6,332 nucleotides of DNA from SAR202 cluster bacterium AC-647-N09_OGT_505m. GTDB lineage: Bacteria > Chloroflexota > Dehalococcoidia > UBA2985. Position 1 is the stretch's first letter; each line of letters begins with the position of its first letter. The stretch is taken from contig VEXC01000030.1 of the NCBI GenBank assembly GCA_009391225.1, positions 1-6,332 of the forward strand, written 5' to 3'. The notes below the pieces were generated by a model. It did not search any database. It was not told where the DNA came from and worked only from the letters and a program-made list of their open reading frames with translations. Both the position numbers and the translations under genes were made by a program. Of the stretch, positions 6,162-6,332 are shown piece after piece.

Positions 6162-6332
6162 AGTTCGCTACCTCATGCTACGAAATCTCTGCTCGTAGGC
6201 CGTATCTGAGCTACATTACCCCGTTCGAGCAGCTTATCAGTTTTCCCACCCCTTCACAAGCCGAGCAGAAGTGTGGCATCACACGCTCACGGCTCTAGCG
6301 TGAAGTGAGTCCCATGTCATGCCCTCTGGATA
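6162..6332 (-). promoter_or_regulatory. Upstream region of the inositol-lipid operon, with hairpins
   Basis: This 171-base stretch precedes ino1 and should contain its promoter, but I found no hexamer pair good enough to name. It holds three dyads: CTACGA-N9-TCGTAG (6178-6198), 17 bases from the GTG start and just upstream of the ribosome binding site; GTGTG-GCAT-CACAC (6271-6284); and CACGCT-N9-AGCGTG (6282-6302). The first could form a leader hairpin next to the ribosome binding site. Each is short enough to arise by chance. Confidence 0.35.

Noticed and set aside
6176..6224. Minus-strand tRNA-like start (TGTAGCTCAG with a GCTC/GAGC arm).
   Set aside because: The loop is too long for a D-arm and no anticodon arm or T-arm with GGTTCGAATCC follows before the ino1 start.

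Overview
The window is a stretch of bacterial chromosome with six intact protein genes, one gene cut by the left edge, and one gene-free interval of about 1 kb. No mobile element, CRISPR array, rRNA or convincing tRNA was found. Base composition is moderate, start codons are often TTG or GTG, and gene order is compact. An inositol-phosphate/phosphoinositide gene set outside an actinobacterial layout, a DRTGG-domain protein, and RF2 and MoaE/MoaD sequences of this style suggest Chloroflexota, possibly Dehalococcoidia. That placement is an inference from memory of such genomes and was not tested by any search.

Left part (1-1065): the C-terminal end of a DRTGG-domain protein on the + strand converges on moaE, with one base between the two stop codons. 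moaD and moaE form a minus-strand pair for the two subunits of molybdopterin synthase. They overlap by four bases and are preceded by a good sigma-70-like promoter. The moaD product carries two residues (Glu-Thr) after the Gly-Gly that must be the C-terminus in the active protein. The Gly-Gly codons are also the ribosome binding site of moaE.

Middle (1066-2056): a gene-free interval between the divergent moaDE and prfB transcription units. By hand count its left part is about 42% GC and its right part about 57% GC. It holds a perfect 12-bp inverted repeat and several shorter hairpins. No known RNA or protein could be assigned to it.

prfB (2060-3164) encodes peptide chain release factor 2 in two reading frames, joined at a CTT TGA C programmed +1 frameshift site. 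The single long open frame gives a false N-terminus (MAAPK...). The true N-terminus begins MQELNGRA and is in the other frame.

Right part (3281-6161): a three-gene minus-strand operon, in transcription order myo-inositol-1-phosphate synthase, a PimA-like GT4 glycosyltransferase, and a CDP-alcohol phosphatidyltransferase with the inositol-phosphate-type motif. Together these would make inositol 3-phosphate from glucose 6-phosphate, couple it to a CDP-activated lipid to form phosphatidylinositol phosphate, and glycosylate the inositol lipid. The lipid backbone and the sugar donor cannot be read from sequence.
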